A stretch of DNA of 64,000 bases, from the NCBI GenBank assembly GCA_963707275.1, contig CAVPPH010000010.1:248001-312000 (forward strand), written 5' to 3'. This document shows positions 20,742 to 29,504 of this stretch, one piece after another; position 1 is the stretch's first letter, and each line of letters begins with the position of its first letter. The stretch comes from JACKBK01 sp963707275. GTDB lineage: Bacteria; Chloroflexota; Anaerolineae; JAAEKA01. The translations under genes and the position numbers were made by a program. Under the pieces are notes generated by a model that made no database searches, was not told the origin of the DNA, and saw only the letters and a program-made list of their open reading frames with translations.

Positions 20742-20816
20742 CCGTCCACGAATGCCTGCCCCTCACACGCACGCAGCTCTTCCAGCATTCGTGTATTCGA
20801 GCCAATTCGTGGACGG
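20742..20816. repeat. 12-bp inverted repeat in the thioesterase/reductase gap
   Basis: CCGTCCACGAAT (20742-20753) and ATTCGTGGACGG (20805-20816), perfect arms 51 bases apart. Partial copies of the word ATTCG lie between. May be a dispersed repeat or a weak terminator. Confidence 0.45.
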
Positions 20817-20933
20817 CCTCCGCTACAAATCTCCCCCGATTCCTGACCTGCGTCATACACAAATCGGCCAATCTGAGGTATGCTGTCAGAATGACAGCGC
20901 CGTGGCCGCGCCGCTGTCAGGAAAGGACACCCC

Positions 20934-23134
20934 ATGAAAAACATTCTGGTATTGCATCTCAACGACGGCGACGACACCTCCGTCGTTCGTTTTCTTGACG
21001 AGGACATCAGCATCCGGCGCATCGGCTGCCGCGGCGACGCGGATCAGGTGCGCACCCTCGATCGAAACCTACGACGGCCAGGTCGACGCAATCGGGCTGG
21101 AGGGCTACCCCGCCGAACTGGAGTTGGGCGGCACGGTTGTTCCGCATACCGTCGGTTCCACCCTGGCCGAAGCTGCCAGTCAAACGCCGGTGGTCGATGG
21201 CGGCGGCATCCGTCCCGGCCTGGAGCGCTGGGGCGTCATCCTGGCCGACCGGGCCGAGCCGGGCATCTTCGCCGAGAAGCACGTCCTGCTGGTTCCCGGT
21301 CTCAACCACGGCGGGCTGGCGCAGGCACTGAGCCGCCACACCTCGCCAGATTCGCTACGCCGACCCGGAGATCTACTTTGCCCTGCCCGACTTTCCCGGC
21401 GTCGGCAGCCAGCGCACGCTGGATCAGGCCGTCGGCCCGACGCTGGGCGAGCTAAAGACCTCTCCCTTCCGCCGCATCACACCGCAGGCTGGCAAAGCAG
21501 GCTCGTCCCGCTCAGCCTCCCCCTTCCAGTGGGCCGACGTCATCGCCGGCGACATCGGCGCGATCCGCCGCTACGCTCCCGCTGAGTCTGAAACACAAGA
21601 CGGTGGTCGTCGAACATGCCAACGAAGCTGATCTGGACGACCTGCGCGCAGCGCGGCGCGGCCATCGCGGTCACCATGATGCCGGCGCTGGATGGCCGCG
21701 GCAACCTGGGTCACTGGTCGGCGGCGACGTTCGAGGCGGTGCTGGTGGCGCTGCGCGCCGATCCGGGCGCGCCGCTGAGCGAGGACACCTACCTCGACCT
21801 GATGGCCGACATCCAGTGGACGCCGTGCGTGCGCTACCTGCAGCCCGACGAGGCCAGCGATCAACCGCTTCGCCTTCGTCATCCACCCGCTGAATGTCGG
21901 GTTCATCCACAAAAGCCCGATGTTCGGCTGGACCCGCTACCTGCCCGACAAGCTGGTGGAGTGCGTCGCGGCCTACATGCCGCCGATGTACCTGTCGCGC
22001 ATCACCGGCGGACAGTCGCCAACCACCGGCCAGCACATCGAGGGCTATCTCTACACGCCTGGCCGCAACGCCGCGCCAGATGATGGACCACGGCGAGCGC
22101 TTCACCTACGACCGGCTCAACAAGGCCGCCCGGATGGCCGAACGCGGGGCGCACGCATCATGGGGCTGGGCGCGTTCACGTCGGTGGTGGGCGACGCGGG
22201 CATCACCGTGGCCCACGAGTCGGACATCGCCATCACCAGCGGCAACAGCCTGACCGTGGCCATGACGCTGGAAGCGGCCAAGCGGGCGGTGGTCCTGATG
22301 GGCGCCACCGACCTGACCAAGGGCAAGGTGATGATCGTCGGCGCCACCGGCTCCATCGCGTCGGTCTGCTCGCGGCTCCTTGCGCAGGCCATCGGCAACG
22401 TGGTGCTGGTCAGCATCGAGCCGGAGAAGCTGATCGAGCTGAAGCGCACTATCCAGAAAGAGACGCCGGGCTGCGAGGTGACGATTGCCACCAAGACCGG
22501 CGATCTGATCGCCGACTGCGACCTGATCATCACGGCCACCTCGGCCTTTGGCCAGCGCGTCATCGACATCACCAAGTGCAAGCCGGGCGCGGTGATCTGC
22601 GACGTGGCCCGCCCGCCCGACATCAACCCGGCCGAAGCGGCGCTGCGCCCCGACGTGCTGGTGATCGAAAGCGGCGAGGTGCTGATCCCCGGCGACATCG
22701 ACTTCGGCTACGACATCGGCCTGCCGCCCAAGACCTCCTACGCCTGTCTGGCCGAGACCGCGCTGCTGGCCATGGAAGGGCGCTTCGAGGATTACACGCT
22801 GGGCCGCAACATCACCATGGATCGGGTCAAGGAGATCTACAAGCTGTCGCTGAAGCACGACTTCAAGCTGGCCGGTCTGCGTTTTGGCGAGCAGTACATC
22901 ACCGACGAGGACATCGCGAAGAAGCGCAAGCTGGCCGACACCTATCGCGCCGACCCGGCGCTGTTCAAGCGCGTGCAGGCCGAGGCGGCCGAAAAGCTGA
23001 AGGAGATCCCCGTGATGGCCAAGGGCGTCAGCGCGTCGCGCGGCCCCAACGTGCCACCATGGGCGTTGGCAGCAGCCGGCGCGGCCGGTGTCCTGCTGGC
23101 CGGCGCGCTCCTGGGGCGCAAGATTAGACGTTAA
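20934..23134 (+). CDS. Rossmann reductase related to acyl-ACP reductase (AAR), with long N-terminal extension (frameshifted)
   Basis: About 730 residues. The last ~400 align in order with cyanobacterial aldehyde-forming acyl-ACP reductase: a lead-in (VIHPLNVGFIHKSPMFGW), RIMGLGAFTSVVGDAG, ITSGNSLTVAMTLEAAKRA, the nucleotide-binding VMIVGATGSIASVCSRLLAQ, then LGRNITMDRVKEIYKLSLKH. The first ~300 residues form an extra domain (VPHTVGSTLAEAASQTPVVD, HVLLVPGLNHGGLAQALSRH) that I do not recognise. A C-terminal hydrophobic helix and GRKIRR tail suggest a membrane anchor. Frame changes occur near 21050, 21345, 21570, 21860, 22070 and 22140. Databases may call such proteins shikimate dehydrogenase-like. 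No aldehyde-deformylating oxygenase is next to it. Ends in a terminator. Confidence 0.65.
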
Positions 23135-23173
23135 AGCACGACTTCTTTCCCGACGCGTTGTGTGCACAGTCCA

Positions 23174-23205
23174 GAAGCCCGACTTTGCGGAAAAAGTCGG
23201 GCTTC
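23174..23205 (+). terminator. rho-independent terminator
   Basis: GAAGCCCGACTTT (23174-23186) pairs perfectly with AAAGTCGGGCTTC (23193-23205). The stem word is shared with the terminator at 57715. Confidence 0.75.
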
Positions 23206-23295
23206 GTTTGGCAGTTTTCCTTCCCACCGTTCTGTGATACAATGCCCAAATCAATTCCAACTTCGTACACTAACCTGCGATCATCCTGAACTTCT

Positions 23296-23676
23296 ATGTT
23301 ATCCGGCGCTCTTCGCGATCTCAACTGGCCAGGCCTGCTCCTGAACACCGTCTATGTTTGGGCGCTGGGGCTGGCCTTTGCATTCTTTGGCCGCCTGTTC
23401 GGGCTGGACAAGATCGAGATTTTCACGCCGCTGCTGACGATCGTCGTGGCGCTGGTGACCATGTGGGTCGGGTACCGCGTAGCACTGCGCGCCGGCCGGC
23501 GACCAGGACTGCACGGTCTGGTGCTGGGTCTCATGGTCGCGATCACCGGCTTCGTGCTCACCGTCCTGACAGCCCCGGTTTCTTCGGTCGATCTGGCTGC
23601 CTTTCTATTGCTGTTGCTGGGCGGAACCATAGGCGGCCGCTCGGCCCAGCGCGTGTTGACAAGGACCACTCCATGA
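23296..23676 (+). CDS. small integral membrane protein, unknown
   Basis: 126 residues with four hydrophobic segments (LLLNTVYVWALGLAFAFFG, FTPLLTIVVALVTMWVGY, LVLGLMVAITGFVLTVL, LAAFLLLLLGGTIGG). No family recognised. Its stop overlaps the ATG of the DHDPS-family gene (ATGA at 23673), so the two are translationally coupled. Confidence 0.7.
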   Translation: MLSGALRDLNWPGLLLNTVYVWALGLAFAFFGRLFGLDKIEIFTPLLTIVVALVTMWVGYRVALRAGRRPGLHGLVLGLMVAITGFVLTVLTAPVSSVDLAAFLLLLLGGTIGGRSAQRVLTRTTP

Positions 23677-24578
23677 ACCAGCTTGCCGGCGTGTTCGCCG
23701 CCAACGTCACCCCCTTTCAGTCGTCGTCGCTCGATATTGACCTCCCGTGGATGAAGCGTCATCTGGCCTGGCTGCGCAGCCACGGCTGCGACGGCATCGT
23801 GCCGCTGGGCACCAACGGCGAAGGGCCGGCCATGAGCGTCGCCGAGCGCAAGCTGGTCATCGACACGACGCTGGAGGCCGCCGACGGCCTTATAGTTGTC
23901 CCGGGGACCGGCTGCGCCAGCCTGCCCGACACGGCGGAATTGACCCGCTACGCCTTGCAAGCTGGGGCCGTTTCCGTGCTGATCGTCCCGCCCTTTTTCT
24001 TCAAGAACGTCTCCCCGGCCGGCGTCCTGGCCTATTATCGCCGCCTGTTCGATCTGGCGCTCCAGCCAGGCCAGCAGGCGCTGCTCTATCACTTTCCGCG
24101 GATGAGCGCCGTTCCCATCACCGACGACGTCGTGACCGGGCTGGCCCAGTCGCATCCCGGCTGCGTGGCGGGCATCAAGGACTCCAGCGGCGACCTGCAG
24201 AGTATCCTGCACTGGAATCAGCTCGACCCCGGCCTGCGCATTTTCGCGGGCAGCGACACGCTGGCACGCGACGCCTACGAGGGCGGCGTGGCCGGAACCA
24301 TCACCGCGGCCGGTAATGTCGTGCCGCATTTGATCCAGGCGGTGCGCCAGGCGGTGCTCAACGGCGACGACCCGACCGGCCCGCAGGCCAGCCTGAACAT
24401 CGTGCGCGGCTGGCTGGAGCGCTCGCCGTCGATGCACGCCGCCACCAAGTTTTTGCTGACCCTGTTCGCTGATCTGCCGCCGACCGCGTTGCGCCCACCG
24501 CTGGTCGAGCTAGACGACGCGCAGAAGGCTGAGCTGGCAGCTACGGCTCGCTCGTTTCTGGCAGCCGAAGCCAGCTAG
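23673..24578 (+). CDS. DHDPS/NAL-family (DapA-like) aldolase
   Basis: 301 residues, normal for the family. Key parts: FAANVTPF start, GTNGEGPAMSVAERK (the GxxGE loop holding the pyruvate-carboxylate site), a catalytic-type Tyr in LLYHFPRM, and the Schiff-base Lys in AGIKDSSGD. The GTNGEG sequence and variable later loops mean it could be dihydrodipicolinate synthase, a keto-deoxy sugar acid aldolase or N-acetylneuraminate lyase. The neighbours (PRTase, sugar kinase) do not point to lysine synthesis, so I give no gene symbol. Confidence 0.88.
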   Translation: MNQLAGVFAANVTPFQSSSLDIDLPWMKRHLAWLRSHGCDGIVPLGTNGEGPAMSVAERKLVIDTTLEAADGLIVVPGTGCASLPDTAELTRYALQAGAVSVLIVPPFFFKNVSPAGVLAYYRRLFDLALQPGQQALLYHFPRMSAVPITDDVVTGLAQSHPGCVAGIKDSSGDLQSILHWNQLDPGLRIFAGSDTLARDAYEGGVAGTITAAGNVVPHLIQAVRQAVLNGDDPTGPQASLNIVRGWLERSPSMHAATKFLLTLFADLPPTALRPPLVELDDAQKAELAATARSFLAAEAS

Positions 24579-24589
24579 ATCACGCTAGT

Positions 24590-24680
24590 CATGCCCGCGC
24601 AGGCGGGCATCAAGGTGTTGACGGGCAAGCACGCTGTCTTGCGTCGAGTGCGCTGGACTCCCGCCTCCGTGGGAGTGACG
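24590..24680. repeat. intergenic GC-rich repeat (CCCGC...GCGGG type), copy 1
   Basis: Contains CATGCCCGCGCAGGCGGGCAT and, about 65 bases on, ACTCCCGCCTCCGTGGGAGTGACG. The same style of paired words occurs at 31596-31665. Confidence 0.6.
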
Positions 24681-24749
24681 AAAACGGGCGCCGTGCTGGC
24701 TTGTACCTGTAGCCCAGCAGCGAAGAAACCCATTTCTGGAAGGAATGCC

Positions 24750-25244
24750 ATGGTACGCAAGGAAGTCCTGACCTGGTCCGACGTTGACCGACTGATCGAG
24801 GAGTTGTTACCCCAGTTCACCGCTTCATACGACGCGCTGATGATGATCACCCGCGGCGGCATCGTGCCGGGCGGCATCCTGGCCGAAGCGCTGGGCATCA
24901 AGTACATCCTGACCGCGGCGGTGGAGTTTCACACCGGCGTGCAGAAGCGGCTGGCCTGGCCGACCTTCCTGCAGTTCCCCGGCGACTCGCTGCTGCGCGA
25001 CCGTAGCATCCTGGTGATCGACGATGTCTGGGGCAGCGGGCGGACCATCATGACTGTCAAGTCGCGCATCGAGGCGGCCGGCGCCACGCCAGAGTTGGCT
25101 GTGCTGCACTACAAGCCGGGCGAGAGCATGTTCCGCGACGCCGCCCCCGACTACTACGCCGCCGTCACCAACAACTGGATCATCTACCCCTGGGAAATCG
25201 ACCGGGGCGCAAGCCGGGAGCTGGCCGCTGCGGGCGTCGGCTGA
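24750..25244 (+). CDS. purine-type phosphoribosyltransferase
   Basis: 164 residues from ATG 24750 (GGAAGGAATGCC upstream). The PRPP-binding signature ILVIDDVWGSGRTIMTV is intact, with an earlier RGGIVPGGILAEALGIK loop of type I PRTases. The ending NNWIIYPWE resembles xanthine/guanine PRTases (Gpt-like), which use a Trp near the end for base stacking. Likely a cytoplasmic purine salvage enzyme. It is separated by 31 bases from the sugar/nucleoside kinase, and the pair would fit nucleoside salvage. Confidence 0.85.
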   Translation: MVRKEVLTWSDVDRLIEELLPQFTASYDALMMITRGGIVPGGILAEALGIKYILTAAVEFHTGVQKRLAWPTFLQFPGDSLLRDRSILVIDDVWGSGRTIMTVKSRIEAAGATPELAVLHYKPGESMFRDAAPDYYAAVTNNWIIYPWEIDRGASRELAAAGVG

Positions 25245-25275
25245 GAGCGGTCAGCAGCAAACGTCAAGAGGCTCT

Positions 25276-26183
25276 ATGACATCAAGCGACAGCGAGTTCG
25301 ACGTCATTTGCTACGGCACAATCAGCGCCGACAACATCGTCTATGTGCCCTACGTGCCGACGCCGCGGCGCGACAGCCAGGTGCAGGCCGAGTTCAGCCG
25401 GCTGGGCGGCGAGGCGGCCACAGTCGCGCGGGTGCTGAGCACCTGGGGCCTGCGGGTCGCCATTGTCGGCAACATCCTGGGTGAGGATCGCTGGGGCAAT
25501 TTCATCCGCCAGGAGTTGGCCTCGTACAGCGGCATCGACACTCGCTACGTCACCAGCCGGCCCGACGTGCGCAGCCCCTTCTGCCGCATCATGGTGACGC
25601 CCGACGGCGAGCGCAGCATCCTTGGCTACTGGTTCGACGACACGCCAAAAACCCACCTCGACGAAGAGACTGATGAGCAAGGCCCGCTTGCTGAGCGTCG
25701 ACGTCTACGGCCAGACCGAGCGCGACGATGCAGCCCGTCTGGCACGCCGCGCTCGGCCGCACCGTGGTCTCAGCCGACGCCATCTGGCCCAACTATCCGC
25801 TGGCGGGCCTCAGCGACATCATCGTCATCTCGCGCGATTTCCTGACCAGCTACTTTCCCGGCGTCTACATCTACGATCACGCGCTTGAGCTTCAGCAGGC
25901 TGGCGCGGGCAGCGTCGTGGTCACCCACGGCCAGAAGCCAGTCCTGGTAGTGGACGAACACGGTCGCCCGGCTACCGTCGAACCGTTCCCGGTGCGCGCC
26001 ATTGACACCACCGGCGCGGGCGACGTTTTCAAAGCAGCAGTGATCTACGGTCACCTGCAGGGCTGGGATTTGATCCGCGCCACCCGCTTTGCCTGCGCGG
26101 CGTCGGCGCTGTACGTCGGCCAGCCGCGCGGCGAGGACGCCGTGCCGCAGTTGGAACGGGTCCGGCGGCTCGCGGGAAACTAA
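25276..26183 (+). CDS. PfkB/ribokinase-family kinase (frameshifted)
   Basis: About 302 residues after joining frames. N-terminal part: DVICYGTISADNIVYVPYVP, then RLGGEAATVARVLSTWGLRV (a GG-containing first signature). C-terminal part: PVRAIDTTGAGDVFKAAVIYG, the second PfkB signature with catalytic Asp and anion hole. Frame changes occur near 25665 and 25730. The enzyme should phosphorylate a sugar or nucleoside with ATP. It lies between a PRTase and a nitroreductase, and fits a salvage operon. Confidence 0.85.
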
Positions 26184-26192
26184 CGTCCCGCC

Positions 26193-26825
26193 ATGCTGAG
26201 CGAGCCAAACAAATCATCCGATAGCTGGTTTTGGGGGTTGATCGAAGGACGTCGTTCGGTGCGCCGCTACGCGGACCGGCCTGTCGCCGCGCCGGTTGTG
26301 GACAGCCTGCTGCGGGCTGCGCACTGGGCGCCGTCGGCCCACAACCGCCAGCCGTGGCGTTTCGTGGTACTGGAAACACCCAACCCGCGCCGCGATCTGG
26401 CCGAACGCATGGCGACCCGCTGGCAGACGGAGTTGATCGCGGACGGCGCCGATCCGGCCGAAGCGACCCGCCGGGCGCACCTGTCAGTGCTGCGCATCAC
26501 CGGCGCGCCGGTAGTGATCCTCCCTTGTCTTGACCTCGCAACACTGGACAACTATCCCGACCCGGTTCGCCAGCAAGCTGAGTGGCAAATGGGCGTGCAA
26601 TCGGTGGCGCTGGCTTGCCAGAACCTTCTGCTGGCCGCGCAGCATCACGGGCTGGCGGGCTGCTGGATGTGTGCGCCCATCTTTTGTCCGGCGCTGGTGG
26701 TGGAAACGCTGGCGCTGCCCCAGTCGTGGCAGCCGCAGGCCCTGCTCACCCTGGGCTACCCCCTGGCCGACGCCCCGACCACCAAACCGCGCAACCCGCT
26801 GGCGCAGCACGTCCTGCGGCGCTAG
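26193..26825 (+). CDS. nitroreductase-family flavoprotein
   Basis: 210 residues. Features: RRSVRRYADRPVAAPVVDSL (the family's R-S-x-R-x-Y/F start binding FMN phosphate), WAPSAHNRQPWRFVVLE and MGVQSVALACQNLLLAAQHH with GCWMCAP. The APSAHNRQPW form is close to the C-terminal domain of FbiB-type proteins and their stand-alone relatives. It uses FMN and NAD(P)H; the substrate is unknown. Start is ATG 26193, ten bases after the kinase stop. Confidence 0.85.
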   Translation: MLSEPNKSSDSWFWGLIEGRRSVRRYADRPVAAPVVDSLLRAAHWAPSAHNRQPWRFVVLETPNPRRDLAERMATRWQTELIADGADPAEATRRAHLSVLRITGAPVVILPCLDLATLDNYPDPVRQQAEWQMGVQSVALACQNLLLAAQHHGLAGCWMCAPIFCPALVVETLALPQSWQPQALLTLGYPLADAPTTKPRNPLAQHVLRR

Positions 26826-26940
26826 CGCTTCGAGCTGGTTTTCAAATCGACAGCAGAATTACTGGGGGTCGTGGAGCACACCTGATCTGGCAAGCTTTCT
26901 GTGGGCCTGCTTCGTCAGCCAGCGGTGTTGAAATCCGCAA

Positions 26941-27032
26941 GGCCGAACGCTGCGCTCGAGCCGAAGCGCGCTCGTTCCTTTGATCTTTCACAAGATGACA
27001 ACGTGCTGAAGGCTCCAAGCGCTTGTTGGACC
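26941..27032 (-). other. attC-like integron recombination site
   Basis: Left arm GGCCGAAC-GCT-GCGCT-C-GAGCC (26941-26962); right arm GGCTC-CA-AGCGC-TT-GTTGGACC (27011-27032). The arms pair as R boxes (GTTGGAC, which fits GTTRRRY, with GCCGAAC), an unpaired spacer, then L boxes with an extra unpaired base, as in folded attC sites. The site begins a few bases after the stop of the minus-strand gene at 27045, as in gene cassettes. Confidence 0.55.
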
Positions 27033-27044
27033 TCATCAGTCGTC

Positions 27045-27578
27045 TCACGCCATGAATGCAACAAGCACCATTGGTCCCACAACGGCCACCGCGACACCAT
27101 AGACTACGTCGAGCCAAACATAGGAACCAATGGCGCCAAGAAAGATCATCGCGATGATCGGGTAAGCGATGAGCTTCACGCCAAGGGGGACACCAGTCTC
27201 CGACACCGCGGTTCGCAGCGTCTTGGCATCGCCTGTACTTGGAAAGGCGTGCATGGCAATTGAGACGCCGAGCCAGATCAAGAGGAAGTCCACGGGACCG
27301 GCGGCTTCGAACAGAAACACCTGGATCGAGGCCGGCGCCGAGATGATTCCGCCAATGACGGTGTTCACAAGGAACGGACCGATTGCAATCCATATCTGCT
27401 GACTCGGTTTGACCGGATGCTCATGCACTACGTAACCGGCGGGATTCCCAAACCTGAAATAACAGACGTCAAGAACCGCTACGCCGAAGATACGACAGAA
27501 CCACTGATGCGCAATCTCGTGAACGATCACGCCCGGGAATGTGAGTGCCGCAAAGATCGAACCTGGAATGAAGAACAT
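27045..27578 (-). CDS. M50-like membrane metalloprotease homologue
   Basis: 177 residues with four or five hydrophobic segments. VIVHEIAHQWFCRIF contains an HExxH zinc site in the first membrane region. Later come ISAPASIQVFLF, FLLIWLGVSIAMHAFPS, an Asp (STGDAKTL) where site-2-like proteases have their third ligand region, and a final membrane pair. DUF3267/M50-type function is likely but unproven. It starts three bases after the upstream gene and ends just before the attC-like site. Codon use is less GC-rich than in the flanking genes, which supports acquisition. Confidence 0.75.
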   Translation of the reverse strand: MFFIPGSIFAALTFPGVIVHEIAHQWFCRIFGVAVLDVCYFRFGNPAGYVVHEHPVKPSQQIWIAIGPFLVNTVIGGIISAPASIQVFLFEAAGPVDFLLIWLGVSIAMHAFPSTGDAKTLRTAVSETGVPLGVKLIAYPIIAMIFLGAIGSYVWLDVVYGVAVAVVGPMVLVAFMA

Positions 27579-27581
27579 GAA

Positions 27582-28069
27582 TCACTTCTCCAACTTCTCC
27601 ATTTGGTCAATCACGGCATTCACCTCATCAACGATGTCTGAGGGCCCTCGCGCCCCAAGATAGCATCGAAGGCCTCAGCCGCCACTTGGTACTGGCCTGC
27701 GTGGAAAGCTGCTATGCCCTTCCGGGCAATCGCTAACGTCGAAGAGGGGAATCGCTGCGTGACCTTGGTGTACTCGTCGACGGCAACGGCGTACGCACCT
27801 GCTGCTTCGGCGCGCTGTCCACGCTCAAATGCGATACCCGCAGCCAACGCCGACGGAAAGCGAGCAACCGCGAGGAGAAATGGAATAACCAGCACAACGG
27901 CAGAGAGTCTGATCCAAACCGGAAGTGCCCTGGATGACATCCGGGCGCGGCAGGCAGCGCACAAGGCGATCGACCGGTCAGGCTCAGCACGGCCCCCACA
28001 CGAGACGCACACGCTCGGATCGGCGGCGACCGGTGCGTTGTTTGGTGAGCTCTCCATGAATGGCTCCAC
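27582..28069 (-). CDS. zinc-ribbon, membrane-anchored TPR-like protein
   Basis: About 160 residues. A CxxC pair of pairs (VCVSCGGRAEP and LCAACRARM) forms an N-terminal zinc ribbon. One membrane segment (LSAVVLVIPFLLAVARF) and a helical repeat pair (AYAVAVDEYTKVTQRFPSS, IAAFHAGQYQVAAEAFDAIL) follow. The frame stops at 27620, but one base change continues it as SDIVDEVNAVIDQMEKLEK to TGA 27582, right against the next ATG; I take that as the real end. Start may be 28069 or the ATG five codons later. It forms a two-gene unit with the metalloprotease. Confidence 0.65.
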
Positions 28070-28089
28070 GCGATTTTGCTCTTTGTGAG

Positions 28090-28148
28090 GCCTAACGTGG
28101 CGATTCAGGCGCTCGTGCGGGCGCGCAGCGAAGCGCCAGTCGCCTGCA
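28090..28148 (-). other. attC/attI-like right half at cassette start
   Basis: On the minus strand the run ends AGCGCCTGAATCGCC-AC-GTTAGGC. GTTAGGC (28090-28096) fits GTTRRRY, and GGCGATTCAGGCGCT folds on AGCGCCAGTCGCC. The opposite R box is not recognisable. It lies 20 bp before the TPR-like gene. Confidence 0.4.
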
Positions 28149-28235
28149 ACCGCGTGCGCCGAATGCGCCCCATCCGCCGGCCTGCGTCAACCACCGTCGA
28201 CGCAAGCTCCGAACGCTGGCGCCATCTGTTATCCG

Positions 28236-29494
28236 CTACACCGTCTCGCCGCTGGGCAGCACGTCGGCGGGCAGCGCGCTGGCGGGGACGCGCGGGCGGA
28301 TGACGACGTTGCGGCCGACGCGCAGCCCGGCCGGCACCTGTGCGCCCTTGCCCACCAGCGTGATGCCGGTGTTGAGGTTGTTGGGCATGGCGCGGTTGGG
28401 CGTGTTGTCGTCGCCGTCGCCGATGACTGCGCCCTCGCCGATGACTGCGCGCTTGTCGATGATGGCGCGCTCGATGCGCGCGCCTGCGCCGATCGACCGC
28501 GTCGTTCATGACGATGGAATCGCTCACCTCGGCGCCCGGCTTCGATCACCGCGCCCGGCCCGATGATGGAGCGCTCAACACGGCCAAAGACCTGACAGCC
28601 GTCGCACAGCAGGCTGCCGTCGACCACCGCATCCGGCGCCGGTGAAGGCCGGCGCAAGCTGCTCGCTGCGGGTGTGGATCACCCAGGACGGGATCGTAGA
28701 GGTCCAGCGCCGGCGTCTCGGCCAGCAGCGCCATGTTGGCCTCCCAGTAGGCCTGCACCGTGCCGGCGTCCATCCAGTAGCCTTCGAAGCGATGAGGCAT
28801 AGACAGACATGCCGGCCTTGAGCATCCCCGGCAGGACGTCGCGCCCGAAGTCGACGTGGCCCGCGCCCGGCCCGGTGATCCAGTCCAGCAGCACGTCGCC
28901 GCTTGAAGACGTAGATGCCCATGGACGCCAGCCGGCTGAGGGTGCGGCGCGGCTTCTCCTGGAAGCGCGCTGACGCGCCCGCTGCTGTCGGCGCTGACCA
29001 TGCCGAAGCGATGGGTTTCGTGTGGGCTGACGGTGCGCACGGCGATGGTGCAGTCGGCGTCGGTGTCCTCGTGGAAACGCAGCAGCGGCCGGTAGTCCAT
29101 CTTGTAGATGTGGTCGCCGGCCAGCAGCAGGATCGTGTCGACCTTCTGCTCCAGCACGTAGTCCAGGTTGAAGCGCACCGCGTCGGCGGTGCCGCGCTGC
29201 CAGGCGCCCATCTCGCCCTCGCCGCTGATGTATGGCTGGAGCAGACGCACGCCGCCCACGGCCCGGTCCAGGTCCCACGGCTTGCCGTTGCGGATGTGGT
29301 CGTTGAGCGAGCGCGGCTTGTACTGGGTCAGCACGGCCACGTTGTAGATGCCGCGAGTTGACGCAGTTCGATAGCGTGAAGTCGATGATGCGGTACTTGC
29401 CGCCAAAGGGAATGGCCGGCTCGGCCCGCTCAGCCGTCAGAATACTCAGCGCCGGGCTGGAACCGCCGGCCAGGATCATTGCTAAGACACGCAT
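28236..29494 (-). CDS. glgC: glucose-1-phosphate adenylyltransferase, second of tandem pair (frameshifted)
   Basis: About 420 residues. Start ATG 29494: VLAMILAGGSSPALSILTAERAEPAIPFGG has the nucleotidyltransferase loop and the E/R/KP-type sugar-phosphate residues. Then RIIDFTLSNCVNS, AVLTQYKPRSLNDHI, WQRGTADAVR and LLAGDHIYKMDY. The C-terminal left-handed helix contains VDGSLLCDGCQVFGRVERSI and SDSIVMNDAV, ending LPSGETV. The first loop has GGSSPALS where the usual form is GGxGTRL, so the Arg contacting ATP may be lost. Frame changes occur near 29355, 28960, 28910, 28690 and 28510. Translation starts directly after the partner gene, with ribosome site GGAGG. Confidence 0.88.
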
Positions 29495-29504
29495 TGGTTA
29501 CCTC

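Noticed and set aside
22106..23260. 384-residue minus-strand frame in the reductase region
   Set aside because: His/Asp/Gln-rich shadow. The plus strand has a Rossmann fold and family motifs.
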